Assembly: GCF_003946395.1 (NCBI RefSeq)
Contig: NZ_RHNZ01000018.1
Coordinates: forward strand, 1 to 63,134
Direction: 5' to 3'
DNA: 63,134 nucleotides
DNA from: Levilactobacillus fuyuanensis
GTDB lineage: Bacteria; Bacillota; Bacilli; Lactobacillales; Lactobacillaceae
The position numbers were made by a program, and so were the translations under genes. The notes below the pieces were generated by a model, which saw only the letters and a list, made by a program, of their open reading frames with translations, was not told the DNA's origin and did not search any database. Each line of letters opens with the position of its first letter. Position 1 is the stretch's first letter. Below are positions 9,216 to 18,339 of this stretch, in pieces.

Positions 9216-9259
9216 CACCACTCGACTCGGATTGATCACCGGGTTGGGTGGTGTTTTTT
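9216..9259 (+). terminator. Terminator of cfa
   Basis: CACCAC-containing stem (9216-9230 with 9239-9253) followed by TTTTTT (9254-9259). Confidence 0.8.
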
Positions 9260-9285
9260 GGATTTTGGGTGAATGCTGGCGTGTC

Positions 9286-9388
9286 GCCTGCGGCTGTCAG
9301 GGATTCTGCCGCTGTAGAGGCCGGGAAGAATCAATCACCCGGCCTAACACCGTTATCACGGCTGGCGCCATCCCTGACCTCCTCCGGC
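9286..9388 (+). repeat. Family 1 intergenic hairpin repeat, copy A (short form)
   Basis: A 103-bp element. The outer stem is GTCAGGGA (9296-9303) with TCCCTGAC (9371-9378). The inner stem is AGGCCGGG (9318-9325) with CCCGGCCT (9338-9345). It shares ACACCGTTATCACGGCTGG with copy B, and also the GCCTGCGG start and CTCCTCCGGC end, but lacks the central hairpins. The remaining 250 bases to the next gene show nothing recognisable. Confidence 0.75.
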
Positions 9389-9633
9389 TAAACTAACTTT
9401 CACCCAATACATAATAATTATCTATCCCAAGGAAAATAGAACTCAAAATGGCCTTCTGTTAAAAGATTTTTGACCTACTTTCTCTGAAAAGCCTGACGTA
9501 ATAGTCCTTTACTTCATCAACCTGTATAAACCATTATTGGTGATTTTCATCTCTCCTTTTGCTGGACTGATAAGCATGTTATAGTTGGCCTTACCAAGCA
9601 AACACAGGTCACCATCTTGAAAGGAGCCCCAAA

Positions 9634-9858
9634 GTGAATAAGTCATATGTTCATTTCTCGTCACCGAAAGAATTAGACCATGATATTAAACAAAGACTGA
9701 TTGACCGGGGATGCTCTAACGTACATGCTGAAGAACTAATGGTTGCCTATCGCGAATTAATTAAATCTTGGAAGTACGATTACATGACTCCCAATCGCGG
9801 TACCCATCAGTCTGCAGCTAACATTGCTGACAACATTATTATGTATGACAAACTCTAA
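9634..9858 (+). CDS. Hypothetical protein, 74 aa
   Basis: I do not recognise this small, soluble, mostly helical protein (conserved-looking middle RGCSNVHAEELMVAYRELIKSWKYDY). It starts with GTG, and an AAGGAG lies 7 bases upstream, which strongly supports translation. The gene stands alone and shares a bidirectional terminator with azlD. No signal peptide or membrane segment is present. Confidence 0.55.
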   Translation: MNKSYVHFSSPKELDHDIKQRLIDRGCSNVHAEELMVAYRELIKSWKYDYMTPNRGTHQSAANIADNIIMYDKL

Positions 9859-9944
9859 CCTCACGACCCAAACGTGATTCTTAATCGATACAGACGCTGC
9901 TGTTCTTCTGAAAGGCTGAGTCATGACAAAATAATTTTTACCCT

Positions 9945-9975
9945 AAAAAGGGACCTCACCAACCGGCAAGGTCCC
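9945..9975 (-). terminator. Bidirectional terminator between the 74-aa gene and azlD
   Basis: GGGACCT (9950-9956) pairs with AGGTCCC (9969-9975). An A-run precedes and a T-rich tract follows, so it can work on both strands. Confidence 0.75.
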
Positions 9976-9999
9976 ATTAATTTTATAAATTTGATTTGG

Positions 10000-10347
10000 T
10001 CACGCCATGAACATCGATAAGATGAAGACGCCAATCAGGCCCACGACAACCGAAATGGCCATCGATCGGGTACGGTAGGCAACGATAATCACGACCACCG
10101 CGGCCAACATTTCTGAATACTTGTCGAGTAGCAGTGCGTAACTAGCACTGTCGATGAAGATATCCTTCACGACCAGCGCCGTAAACAGTGATACCGGCAC
10201 GAACTTCATCCATTCGTTGAACCATTCCGGAATCGCCCGCTTCGTGAACAACATCAGCGGGAAGAAACGCGGGATAAAGGCCACAATAAAGCCTAAGATA
10301 ATTAGCCAAAAATGTTGCGTACTGTTCCACGTATTAACTGCGTTCAT
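10000..10347 (-). CDS. azlD: AzlD-family branched-chain amino acid transport protein
   Basis: The small partner (115 residues, four membrane segments) of the two-component AzlCD exporter associated with branched-chain amino acid and azaleucine resistance. The FIPRFFPLMLFTKRAIPEWFNEWMKFVPVSLFTALV region is the characteristic AzlD block. It starts 17 bases after azlC stops, with GGGAG upstream of the ATG, so the pair is an operon. A terminator follows directly. Confidence 0.9.
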   Translation of the reverse strand: MNAVNTWNSTQHFWLIILGFIVAFIPRFFPLMLFTKRAIPEWFNEWMKFVPVSLFTALVVKDIFIDSASYALLLDKYSEMLAAVVVIIVAYRTRSMAISVVVGLIGVFILSMFMA

Positions 10348-10364
10348 ATAGCTCTCCCTGTGTC

Positions 10365-11168
10365 CTAATTAGCATCCGAATGCTCCACGGCCTTCTTCTT
10401 AGACCCCGGACTTCGCAGGCGCCACAGCCAATGACTGTCTGGCAACCGTTTGCGGAGCGTGGCTTCCAAGCCGAAACCGATCAGTGAAGCAATAATTGTC
10501 GAAATAACCAACCCTAACGTGCTCTTGGTTAGCATCATGCAGACCGCTGCGAGCACCCCTGAAATCAGGCAAATCACGATGGTCAGGCGGTTCTTGATCT
10601 GCATAACGATCATGTACAAGAACAGCGCCGTCAGCGCGAAATTAACGATACTGAGATCAATCTTCAAGGCACTGCCAATCAGACTCCCAACAACGTTACT
10701 AGCTGCCCAGAATAGTAAGGAATAATGCTCCACCATTAGAGCTTCCCTACCCGTCCACTTTTTATCAGTGGCAAATTTTAAGTAGTTAATGGCGTAATTT
10801 TCATCGTTTAACGAAACCGCGAACATGAAAAGGAAGCGGTTGGATGAGCCCTTTAAGTATGGTGATAAACTCGAACTCAGTAATGCATACCGTAATTCCA
10901 GGAAAAACAGCATCAAAACAATTGATAGTAATGGGGAATTAATAGTCAACATCGTGGCAATTAAAAATTGTGCCCCACCGGAAAAGATCAACAAAGAAAC
11001 TAATCCAGTCAGTAAGGTATTGAACCCTGCCGCGTGTAGCAAAATCCCACAAGCCAGCCCAATTGGAATGTAGCTTAAATTAAGGGGCATGGCTACCCGC
11101 AATGTCGACCGCCATAAGGGTTCGTTGGGGTCCGGCACTTGCTTGGGGTTTGGCCGTCGTTTATTCAA
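10365..11168 (-). CDS. azlC: AzlC-family branched-chain amino acid permease
   Basis: The large subunit of the AzlCD exporter (267 residues, about six or seven membrane segments). The family signature is visible in AMPLNLSYIPIGLACGILLHAAGFN and in LELRYALLSSSLSPYLKG. The start is TTG (MNKRRPN), 8 bases after GGAGGC. The cytoplasmic C-terminus is basic. Known AzlCD systems export branched-chain amino acids with AzlD as obligate partner. The substrate here is inferred from family only. Confidence 0.9.
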   Translation of the reverse strand: MNKRRPNPKQVPDPNEPLWRSTLRVAMPLNLSYIPIGLACGILLHAAGFNTLLTGLVSLLIFSGGAQFLIATMLTINSPLLSIVLMLFFLELRYALLSSSLSPYLKGSSNRFLFMFAVSLNDENYAINYLKFATDKKWTGREALMVEHYSLLFWAASNVVGSLIGSALKIDLSIVNFALTALFLYMIVMQIKNRLTIVICLISGVLAAVCMMLTKSTLGLVISTIIASLIGFGLEATLRKRLPDSHWLWRLRSPGSKKKAVEHSDAN

Positions 11169-11377
11169 GAATGTTTGCCTCCGTCGAATACTCTGAGATA
11201 TGAAGCAACCTAACGGGTTCCCCCGTTATGCATAAAACCACACGATGATATTTTAACATGTTTCAGGGCATTTTCATATAACATATACAATATTTATCAA
11301 GGATGAGCCCGCATTATTCCCGGTTTCATTAAGCGTTTGTGAAAAATCACGGCAAGTTTTCATAACTTATTAACCCA

Positions 11378-11872
11378 TTAGAAATGATGACCATAAACCT
11401 CTAAATCAGCGGTAAATCCCGTCATATCCGCAATCGCTGGCAAGTGCCCCCAGTGCGCATAGCCCGCCTTTTCGAAAAGATGCCGACTCGCCTGGTTATG
11501 ACCGAAGATTCGGGAGATGACGCTGGTGATGCCCAACCGTGGTGCCTGCATGGCCACCCAGTCCACCGCTTGCGTTCCCAGATGCTGTCCCTGATGGTCA
11601 GCGTCCAAATACAGCGCAATTTCGGCCGTATGACGGTAGCCTGCCCGATCACTGTAACGTTCCAAGCCCACGAAGCCAGCGGTCTCTCCGTTGCTCTCAA
11701 TCACCCATAACGGGAAGTGCTGCGGGTCGAACGAGGCGAACCACGGTTGACGCTGGGCCACCGTCACTGGGGTTAGATCGGCAGTGCTCCCTTTCGTGGC
11801 GACCGCCTGATTATAGATCGTAATGATTGCGTCCTGGTCACTGACCTCGGCAATCCGAAAGTTAACGGACAT
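11378..11872 (-). CDS. GNAT-family N-acetyltransferase
   Basis: A 164-residue protein with a complete GNAT fold: N-terminal FRIAEVSDQDAIITIYNQAV, a motif-A acetyl-CoA loop around DADHQGQHLGTQAVDWV (Q-x-x-G-x-G/A variant), and the C-terminal GHNQASRHLFEKAGYAHWG typical of the phosphinothricin/RimJ-like branch. The acceptor is not deducible. GAGGAG lies upstream of the ATG. It appears monocistronic. Confidence 0.85.
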   Translation of the reverse strand: MSVNFRIAEVSDQDAIITIYNQAVATKGSTADLTPVTVAQRQPWFASFDPQHFPLWVIESNGETAGFVGLERYSDRAGYRHTAEIALYLDADHQGQHLGTQAVDWVAMQAPRLGITSVISRIFGHNQASRHLFEKAGYAHWGHLPAIADMTGFTADLEVYGHHF

Positions 11873-11911
11873 ACTGTCTCCTCTTTTCTCTCATCTGCAA
11901 TCCATTATACG

Positions 11912-11948
11912 CAAAAAGTGCCGCGAAACCAGAGGCTTCACGACACTT
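11912..11948 (-). terminator. Terminator of the YhgE/Pip gene
   Basis: AAGTG-x-CG-x-GAA (from 11916) pairs with TTC-x-CG-x-CACTT (to 11948). A T-run follows on the minus strand. Confidence 0.55.
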
Positions 11949-11956
11949 CTTAATTT

Positions 11957-14900
11957 TTAGGAATGAGCATTCGTGTTCGGATCTTCAACCGCTTGTAACT
12001 TCTGGTTGTCATCCAATTGCGAACGTCCCATCAAATGCTTCTTCTGCAACCAAATCATCGTTGGCCAGAGCAGTGCTAAACCAAGAATGGTAAAGAGTGC
12101 TAAGACCCACAGTGCTTGACCGACCATGCCGGACATCCCCGACGTAATGGCTTGACGGAATCCGAGGATTGAGTAAGTCATTGGCAGGAATGGGTGCACG
12201 ACGTTGTAGAAGTGGTTCGTCACTTCCATTGGGAACGTCCCACCAGAACCACCTAATTGCAGCATCAGGAGAACCATGGCGATGAAACGACCAGGGTTGT
12301 CCAGTAACATTGACAGGAACATAACAATAAACATCGACGCCTCGGCGAAGAACACGGAGATCAGAATCATCTGACCTGGGTGATCGACGGACAAGCCACC
12401 AAGCATCATCAATGCTGGTTCAATCAGCCCCATGGCGAGTCCTTCGACGGCACCAATGGAAACCTTACTCAAGAACCAACCCGTAGCGGTCCCGTCTTCG
12501 CGAGAAACCTTCCGAATTGGGAAGGCAAAGTTGAAGACCAAGGCCCCAACGTACAAGGCAACGGACAACACGTAAGGTGCTAAGGCGTGACCATAGTTTG
12601 GCACGTAACTGTAGCTTTCATGCTTCAGCTTCGTTGGTGCGGCAAACATATCGGCCGTCTTGCTACTCAATGGTTGGGCTTGAATCTGATCAGCACCACT
12701 CTTCAAGGACTTGGCTAACGTGCCGTTCCCGTCAGAGAGCTTCTTGGCCCCTTGCATCAACTGGTTACTGTTGTCGTCGAGTTGCTTCGACCCAGCAGCC
12801 AATTGGTTAACCCCACTGGTCAGCGTTGGTACCTTGCTGTTCAGTGTGTTTAAGCCAGAAGTCAGTTGACCTGACCCGTTCATGAGTTGTGCGGATGAGC
12901 TGGTCAGCTTGTTGCCAGCAGCGGTTAACTTGCCCGTGTTGGCGTTGAGCTTGTTGACACCGGCAGCGGCTTGGTTAATACCAGAGCTTAATTGGGAAGC
13001 ACCAGTTGAAAGCTGCTTAGAACCACTCTTCAGAGATGGTCCATTCTTAGCTAATTTAGCTGAACCATTTAAGATTTTAGCCACACCATTAGTCAGCGTT
13101 GGTACCTTCGCATTTAAGCTAGAAACACCATTATTTAATGTCGTTGAGCCATCGAAAGCAGTCTTAACTCCGTCTGTATAAGCTATAAGGCCGGAATTCA
13201 AGCTCGTAGCACCAGCACTAACCGCATCGGCGCCCTTAACTAGGGTATCAACATCATCCGAGCTATCTGCCAACTCTGAAAGTTGACCTAGTTTTGCTTG
13301 TAAGGCTCCCAAATCAGCATTTTGCGCATCACTAAGCGTTGTGTTAAGTGATTCTACTTGTTCCTTAGTTAAACCAGTACTACTTACTTGCGTTACCAAT
13401 ACTGATAAGGTTTTTTGTAATTCTGTAGATGCAGCTGTCACAGCTGCAGTAGCATTGGCTAATGCTGTACCATCCGCTGCAGTATCATTTGTGTTTGCAG
13501 TATCGTTCTCGATTTTTGCTTGATCAGCTTGAGCAGTTTGCAACTGCGTTTGTAATTTTGACAATAGTTGTTTATTCTTCGAACTGTCATCTGAGGCAGC
13601 AATTTCCTTAGCTGTTGTTTGGGCATTAGCTGTTGCTTCCTTAGCCCCATCAAGTGCACTCGAATTACTACTTGATGCTCCAGATGATGCATCTTGTTGC
13701 AGCGCATTGGCAGCTTTCTTTTGCGCGTTTAATGCCGCATTCATTTGAACCTCTGCAGCCATTAAATCCTGCACTGGTTTCGTCAGTGCCGACACCATAT
13801 CCGTTAAGCTCGTATTGCTCTTGAGCGCATTTAATTCCGTAAGTAACGTATTAGCACTTTTCAACTCATCTTGGGTATCTTTATCAGTCAACGCACCCAA
13901 CTTAGTTTTAACCTTCTGAACACCAGCACTAACCTGTGCCGCTCCATCAGCTAAAGTACTAGCTCCAGAGTTTAAGTCCCCTGACTTACCATTCAAGGTT
14001 GATAACCCATCGTTAAGTTGCTTACTACCTGTGGATAGTTGTGAAACACCCTTCTTTAAGGGCCCAACTCCGGAGTTCAATTTCTTAACACCGTCATTAA
14101 GCTGGTAAACCCCATTAACATACTGATAAGTCCCCGTGTTCAAGGTCTTAGCACCCGTAGCCAACTTGTTGGCGCCAGCTTGCATCGTTGGCATCTTAGC
14201 ACTCAGTTGGCTGACACCACCAGTAAACTGGTTAACCCCACTAGCATACTGTCCAACCCCACTGGTATACTTCGCCAGCCCGGATTGCAGCGTCTGCGAA
14301 CCAGTCGACAGCTTTTGAATCCCGGTAGCCAATGGCTTAACGGAAGTCTTCATTTGTTGCAGACCGTTGTTCAGCGTGTGGACCCCAGTCGTGTAGGTGT
14401 TCAGACCATCCGTTAAGGTAACCGTCCCGTCCTTTAACTTGGCGGAACCCTTGGCAGCCTTGTCCATCCCTTGGCCGACAGCGTAGATCTGCTTGAAGGT
14501 TGCTTGGGCGTAAGCCTTCGTCACCTTGGCGCGGATTTCGCTATCCAGCTTGGATGACCCCACTTCACTCATGACTTGGGCAATGTAGTTAGCAGAACCG
14601 TTCGTCTTGTAGGTAAACGTCATCTTCTTGGGATTCTTGTTCAGCGCCGTGGCGGCGTTGGCAGAGAAGTTCTTAGGAATCGTGATCACCGTGTAGTACT
14701 TGTGGTGCTTCAACCCATCGGCCGCCGTCTTAGCGGATACGAACTTCCAACCCAATTGCTTGTTCTTCTTCAAATTGGTAATCGTTTGATCCCCAACGTT
14801 TAGCTTCTGGCCCTGGTAAGTCACCGGCTTATCCTGGTTGACCACCGCAACGGGCAGTTCGCCGGTCTCCCCATACGGGTCCCAGACCGACTTCAGAAAG

Positions 14901-15001
14901 AAGATACTGTAGAGGAATGGAATAAACATAATGGCAAGAACGGAGATTAAAATCAACCGATTATGCCGAATGTAATTCCATTCGCCTTTAATCATATTCA
15001 C
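11957..15001 (-). CDS. YhgE/Pip domain membrane protein with a very long extracellular coil
   Basis: A roughly 1014-residue homologue of the YhgE/phage-infection-protein family. One N-terminal membrane segment is followed by an extracellular part of about 780 residues dominated by L-x-x-G-x-x-x-L heptad-like repeats. An ABC-2-like C-terminal domain with about five membrane segments closes the protein (last 220 residues). Pip homologues act as phage receptors in Lactococcus, and others are tied to type VII secretion. The role here is unknown. The frame opens with TTG at 15010, but GTG at 15001 (VNMIKGEWNYIRHN) is better placed after AAAGGGAG. Residues about 300-655 use distinctly more AT-rich codons than the flanks. 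Confidence 0.85.
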   Translation of the reverse strand: MNMIKGEWNYIRHNRLILISVLAIMFIPFLYSIFFLKSVWDPYGETGELPVAVVNQDKPVTYQGQKLNVGDQTITNLKKNKQLGWKFVSAKTAADGLKHHKYYTVITIPKNFSANAATALNKNPKKMTFTYKTNGSANYIAQVMSEVGSSKLDSEIRAKVTKAYAQATFKQIYAVGQGMDKAAKGSAKLKDGTVTLTDGLNTYTTGVHTLNNGLQQMKTSVKPLATGIQKLSTGSQTLQSGLAKYTSGVGQYASGVNQFTGGVSQLSAKMPTMQAGANKLATGAKTLNTGTYQYVNGVYQLNDGVKKLNSGVGPLKKGVSQLSTGSKQLNDGLSTLNGKSGDLNSGASTLADGAAQVSAGVQKVKTKLGALTDKDTQDELKSANTLLTELNALKSNTSLTDMVSALTKPVQDLMAAEVQMNAALNAQKKAANALQQDASSGASSSNSSALDGAKEATANAQTTAKEIAASDDSSKNKQLLSKLQTQLQTAQADQAKIENDTANTNDTAADGTALANATAAVTAASTELQKTLSVLVTQVSSTGLTKEQVESLNTTLSDAQNADLGALQAKLGQLSELADSSDDVDTLVKGADAVSAGATSLNSGLIAYTDGVKTAFDGSTTLNNGVSSLNAKVPTLTNGVAKILNGSAKLAKNGPSLKSGSKQLSTGASQLSSGINQAAAGVNKLNANTGKLTAAGNKLTSSSAQLMNGSGQLTSGLNTLNSKVPTLTSGVNQLAAGSKQLDDNSNQLMQGAKKLSDGNGTLAKSLKSGADQIQAQPLSSKTADMFAAPTKLKHESYSYVPNYGHALAPYVLSVALYVGALVFNFAFPIRKVSREDGTATGWFLSKVSIGAVEGLAMGLIEPALMMLGGLSVDHPGQMILISVFFAEASMFIVMFLSMLLDNPGRFIAMVLLMLQLGGSGGTFPMEVTNHFYNVVHPFLPMTYSILGFRQAITSGMSGMVGQALWVLALFTILGLALLWPTMIWLQKKHLMGRSQLDDNQKLQAVEDPNTNAHS

Positions 15002-15085
15002 AAATGCCAACTCCCTTTATCCTCAAAATTACTTTAAAATTGCGCGTTTTAAGCTAATAATAAAAGTATCTTCGCACATTAATGC

Positions 15086-15097
15086 TTGACTTGTCAA
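15086..15097. promoter_or_regulatory. Palindrome upstream of the YhgE/Pip gene
   Basis: TTGACTTGTCAA is a 12-bp inverted repeat (TTGAC/GTCAA), a candidate operator. The 397-base gap between 15010 and 15408 otherwise holds a GCGCTATT/AATAGCGC hairpin near 15284-15311 and the dacA terminator, but no gene. Confidence 0.3.
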
Positions 15098-15358
15098 AAA
15101 TACAACACGCCATCGACAATCTTTAGAAATCGTCACCATTCCTATCATGTCGGCGTTCAGACATTCTCACATATAATAAATTAAATTTCATTGGGCACAA
15201 CGTTCAGGTAATTTCCTAACGATATGCCTAATTGTAGCGGGCTTGAACGGCAACCACCTTGACCGAAATCAAGTTGAATGGCGCTATTAACCATGATAAC
15301 CGAAAATAGCGCAACCGGCACAACTATTTTACCAAAACTTGTGAAATTAAGTGGTTGC

Positions 15359-15392
15359 ACAAAAAAAGTCGCTCACCAGCTGGCAAGCGACT
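15359..15392 (-). terminator. Terminator of the D,D-carboxypeptidase gene
   Basis: AGTCGCT (15367-15373) pairs with AGCGACT (15386-15392). TTTTTTT follows on the minus strand. Confidence 0.75.
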
Positions 15393-15407
15393 CTTCAATC
15401 TTCTCAT

Positions 15408-16733
15408 TTAGAATAAAGCGACAATTGACCGCCACATCCGGACGAAGACGTTCGCCTTCTCAACGGATTGCGTCACCTTCAATGGCACCTTGGTCGTCTT
15501 GGTATTGCCCAAGAAGCCTAACTGGTCGCCCTTCAAGGAGACGTTAGCCGTCCCGATCGTTGCGTTCTTAGTCACAGGCGCTTCCAAGTCACCCTTGTTG
15601 CTGTACTTAGACTTCAACTGCGTCTTAGCGGAAACGTTGCTGGCGACTTGGTCATCACGAATCCACAACTTGATGTCCTTGGCCAGTGCTGTCTTAGCGG
15701 TCTTGGCCTTGGCATCGTGAGTCGTGACTGTCTTAGCACCCTTGATTTGCGTGCCAGCCTTGTAGCTGACCGTCTTAAAGTTGTTGTAGACGTAAGACAT
15801 CATCTTTTGTGTTTGTTGGAAACGGGAAGCGTCGGTCTCTGACTTGTGCGCTGCATGTAGCACCACCGTCACAATCCGGTTACCATCGTTGTTGGCCGTC
15901 CCAGTGAAGTTGGCACCGGCAGCGTCAGACGTCCCGGTCTTCAGGCCATCCACGTGCAGCTTTGAATAGGAAGCGGACAAGCCCTTCAACATCCAGTTCC
16001 AGTTATCCATCTTGGTCGCGTCATTCGTGCCCTTTTCAAACCACATTTTCTTAACGCTTGTCGTCTGTAAGACTTCGGGGTACTTGTTCAACAGAGCGAC
16101 TGCTAATTTAGCTTGGTCGGCTGCGGACCATTCGTTTTCTGCGGAGCCCTTAACGTTGCTGTAACCGAGGTTGCCAACTTGCTTGTTGGTCAGCCCACAG
16201 GCGTTGTAAATCTTAACGTCCGTCATCCCCAGCTTCTTGGCTTGCGCCTTCATCTGAGTCACGAATGCGTGCGGTGAACCCGCCACGGCACTCCCCAAAG
16301 CTTCGACAGCCCCGTTAGCCGAGTAGATCAGTGAGGCTTGATACAAGGCCTTAACCGTGTACTTGTGGCCGGCCCGTAAAGGCACGTTAGACAAGTTCGT
16401 GTTTTGCGCGACCTTGGCAATGTCCTTACTAATGGTAATCTTTTGGTCCCACTTCAGCTTGCCTGACTTGATGGCGTCCAGCACCATGTAGATCGACAAC
16501 AGCTTCGTCATCGAAGCAACTGGCAGTGCTTGGTCAGCGTTCTTGTCATACAAAATCTGACCGGTCTTGGCGTCAACCGCGATACCGGCCTTGGCCTTCA
16601 AGTTAACCGTGGTACTGTTGCTACTGGTTGCGGCGTGGGCCGTAACCGGTGCACTCAAACTACTGATACCACCAGTGACCAGCGTTACCGCGGTCACCAG
16701 CCCAACAACGAGTTGCCGTAATCGTTTCATCAT
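15408..16733 (-). CDS. dacA: Serine-type D-Ala-D-Ala carboxypeptidase (PBP5-like)
   Basis: Trims the terminal D-Ala from peptidoglycan stem peptides outside the cell. A signal peptide (about residues 1-35, ending TAHAATS) is followed by the peptidase S11 domain. This has the S-x-x-K motif SMTK (Ser77/Lys80 of the longest frame), the S-x-N motif in SANGA and the KTG motif in LKTGTSDAAG. A C-terminal PBP5-like beta domain and a short amphipathic/hydrophobic end follow. The longest frame starts at TTG 16742. ATG at 16733 is better spaced from GAGGAG. It lies 68 bases after the histidine kinase gene and may be co-expressed with it. Confidence 0.92.
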   Translation of the reverse strand: MMKRLRQLVVGLVTAVTLVTGGISSLSAPVTAHAATSSNSTTVNLKAKAGIAVDAKTGQILYDKNADQALPVASMTKLLSIYMVLDAIKSGKLKWDQKITISKDIAKVAQNTNLSNVPLRAGHKYTVKALYQASLIYSANGAVEALGSAVAGSPHAFVTQMKAQAKKLGMTDVKIYNACGLTNKQVGNLGYSNVKGSAENEWSAADQAKLAVALLNKYPEVLQTTSVKKMWFEKGTNDATKMDNWNWMLKGLSASYSKLHVDGLKTGTSDAAGANFTGTANNDGNRIVTVVLHAAHKSETDASRFQQTQKMMSYVYNNFKTVSYKAGTQIKGAKTVTTHDAKAKTAKTALAKDIKLWIRDDQVASNVSAKTQLKSKYSNKGDLEAPVTKNATIGTANVSLKGDQLGFLGNTKTTKVPLKVTQSVEKANVFVRMWRSIVALF

Positions 16734-16810
16734 TAGAATCAAAACTCCTCTATCTTATGTAAGGCCAGAAACGGCCCTTGTTTTTTATGCCAAATTTAGC
16801 GATGCACTAC

Positions 16811-17986
16811 TTAACTGACTGTACCCGGCGTCTTCAAACGTTGCGGGATGGCCAATGGCTGGTCGTGCTTGACCGGCAAATGAATCACAAAGCTGGTCAA
16901 CGCATCGTCCGACTCCACGTAGATGTACCCACCGTGAAGGGCCACGATACTCTGCGCAATGGCCAGTCCCAAGCCGGTCCCGCCGGTTTCCTTGGAACGT
17001 GACTCTTCAACCCGGTAGAACCGTTCGAAGATCATGTTCAAGGATTCTTTAGGAATCTTCGGCCCATCGTTGGTCACGCGGACCTCCAGTTCGGTGGGAC
17101 TGAGTTGGTTCGCAACCAAGTTGATATGTTTCCCACCATCGCCATACTTCAAGGCGTTGGAGACCAAGTTGTTGAAGACCCGCACCAACTTCTCCGGATC
17201 GGCCTCCATCATCATCGTTTCCGATGAATTCTCAGCACCAATCGTCATGCCCTTCTTCTGGGCCTCCAGCTCAAAGCTGGCCCCCAACTGTTCGAGCATC
17301 GCTGCCAAGTTGATATTGGTCAAGCTCAGCGGCGTATCCGTTTGGCGAACCTTGGTGTACTCGAAGAGGTCATCCACCAAGGATTTCATCTGTTTAGACT
17401 TCAAAAATGCCGTGTGCGTGTACTTGAGGAGGTCATCCTCACTGTGATACTGCTTATCCTCGATCAGTCCCAGATAGCCGATAATCGACGTTAACGGCGT
17501 TCTGATATCGTGACTGACGTTGGTGATCAGCTCATCCTTGGATTTCTCAATGGCCCGTTCCTCATTCATCGAATTGATGACGGAATCGACCAGTGCGTTG
17601 ACGGAATCCACGACTCGCTGAACGTCGCCGCTAACCCGAAACGGAATCCGGTGATCGAAGTGGCCATTGGCAATGTAGTGCAGCTCATCAATGATGTGCC
17701 GCAATTGCATTTGCCGGTAACGCCGAATCAGTCGCCACCAAACGACCAACGCATCGGCCACCAGCATCAGGCCAATGAACAGGTTCTCCCAGCTCCAAAG
17801 TTGAAAGTGGTTGGGCCCCAAGACGACGGATCGTTTGATAATAAAAATCCCATCACGCAAGCCAGGATTACTCTCAATGGCCTGTACGATCAGCACCAGT
17901 AAGGCCAGGTTCAGCATCAGCAGGAGGATGACGGTCACGACCCCTTCCATGAACAGCGCACTCTTCTCGCGCGTGGTTAATTTCAT
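16811..17986 (-). CDS. Sensor histidine kinase (VanS/PhoR-like)
   Basis: A membrane sensor kinase of 391 residues. Two membrane segments (about 12-35 and 66-85) flank a short extracytoplasmic loop, followed by a HAMP-like linker. The HisKA box is NVSHDIRTPLTSIIGYLG with the phospho-accepting His159, and a complete HATPase_c domain has N-box VFNNLVSNALKYG, VTNDGPKIP and GTGLGLAI. It is the partner of the response regulator 353 bases upstream, and dacA follows, so a cell-wall signal is plausible but unproven. The spacer between regulator and kinase contains a family 2 repeat. Confidence 0.92.
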   Translation of the reverse strand: MKLTTREKSALFMEGVVTVILLLMLNLALLVLIVQAIESNPGLRDGIFIIKRSVVLGPNHFQLWSWENLFIGLMLVADALVVWWRLIRRYRQMQLRHIIDELHYIANGHFDHRIPFRVSGDVQRVVDSVNALVDSVINSMNEERAIEKSKDELITNVSHDIRTPLTSIIGYLGLIEDKQYHSEDDLLKYTHTAFLKSKQMKSLVDDLFEYTKVRQTDTPLSLTNINLAAMLEQLGASFELEAQKKGMTIGAENSSETMMMEADPEKLVRVFNNLVSNALKYGDGGKHINLVANQLSPTELEVRVTNDGPKIPKESLNMIFERFYRVEESRSKETGGTGLGLAIAQSIVALHGGYIYVESDDALTSFVIHLPVKHDQPLAIPQRLKTPGTVS

Positions 17987-18220
17987 GGTTGAGCCTCCCG
18001 GATATTAAATTGATAAGTGTTGATTAAGTCCATGTTGCGCTCCTACTCTTCTGGTTACGGTTTGGATTGTTGTGGTTTGGCTTCGGTAGCTTTGGGGACT
18101 GATCGGACTCGTGACTTGGGATAGTTTGAATCGTGATTGCTCAGTGATCAAATTTTCTCAGGTCATTTGTCTGTTCGGTTTAGGTTGCCGAACGCCGTGA
18201 TCAGCCTACGTTGCCGAAAC

Positions 18221-18331
18221 GTGTTCCAGCAGGCAGCCGATTCCGCTTAACCCCGCTAAGCCAGAAATCCAGGTTCGGGATTTCTAACTTAGCGACGTTA
18301 ATGCTCATCAGCTAACCGCCTGCTTCCACAC
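18221..18331. repeat. Family 2 nested-palindrome element, copy 1 (111 bp)
   Basis: The ends GTGTTCCAGCAGGC and GCCTGCTTCCACAC are near-perfect inverted repeats. An inner stem of GCTAAGCCAGAAATCC (18255-18270) pairs with 18277-18293. Between the stems lie CGCTTAACCCC and GACGTTAATGCTCA, both identical in copy 2 at 39454-39564. The element ends 8 bases past the stop codon of the response regulator gene. The rest of the 353-base gap shows nothing else. Confidence 0.8.
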
Positions 18332-18339
18332 TCTTCTCT

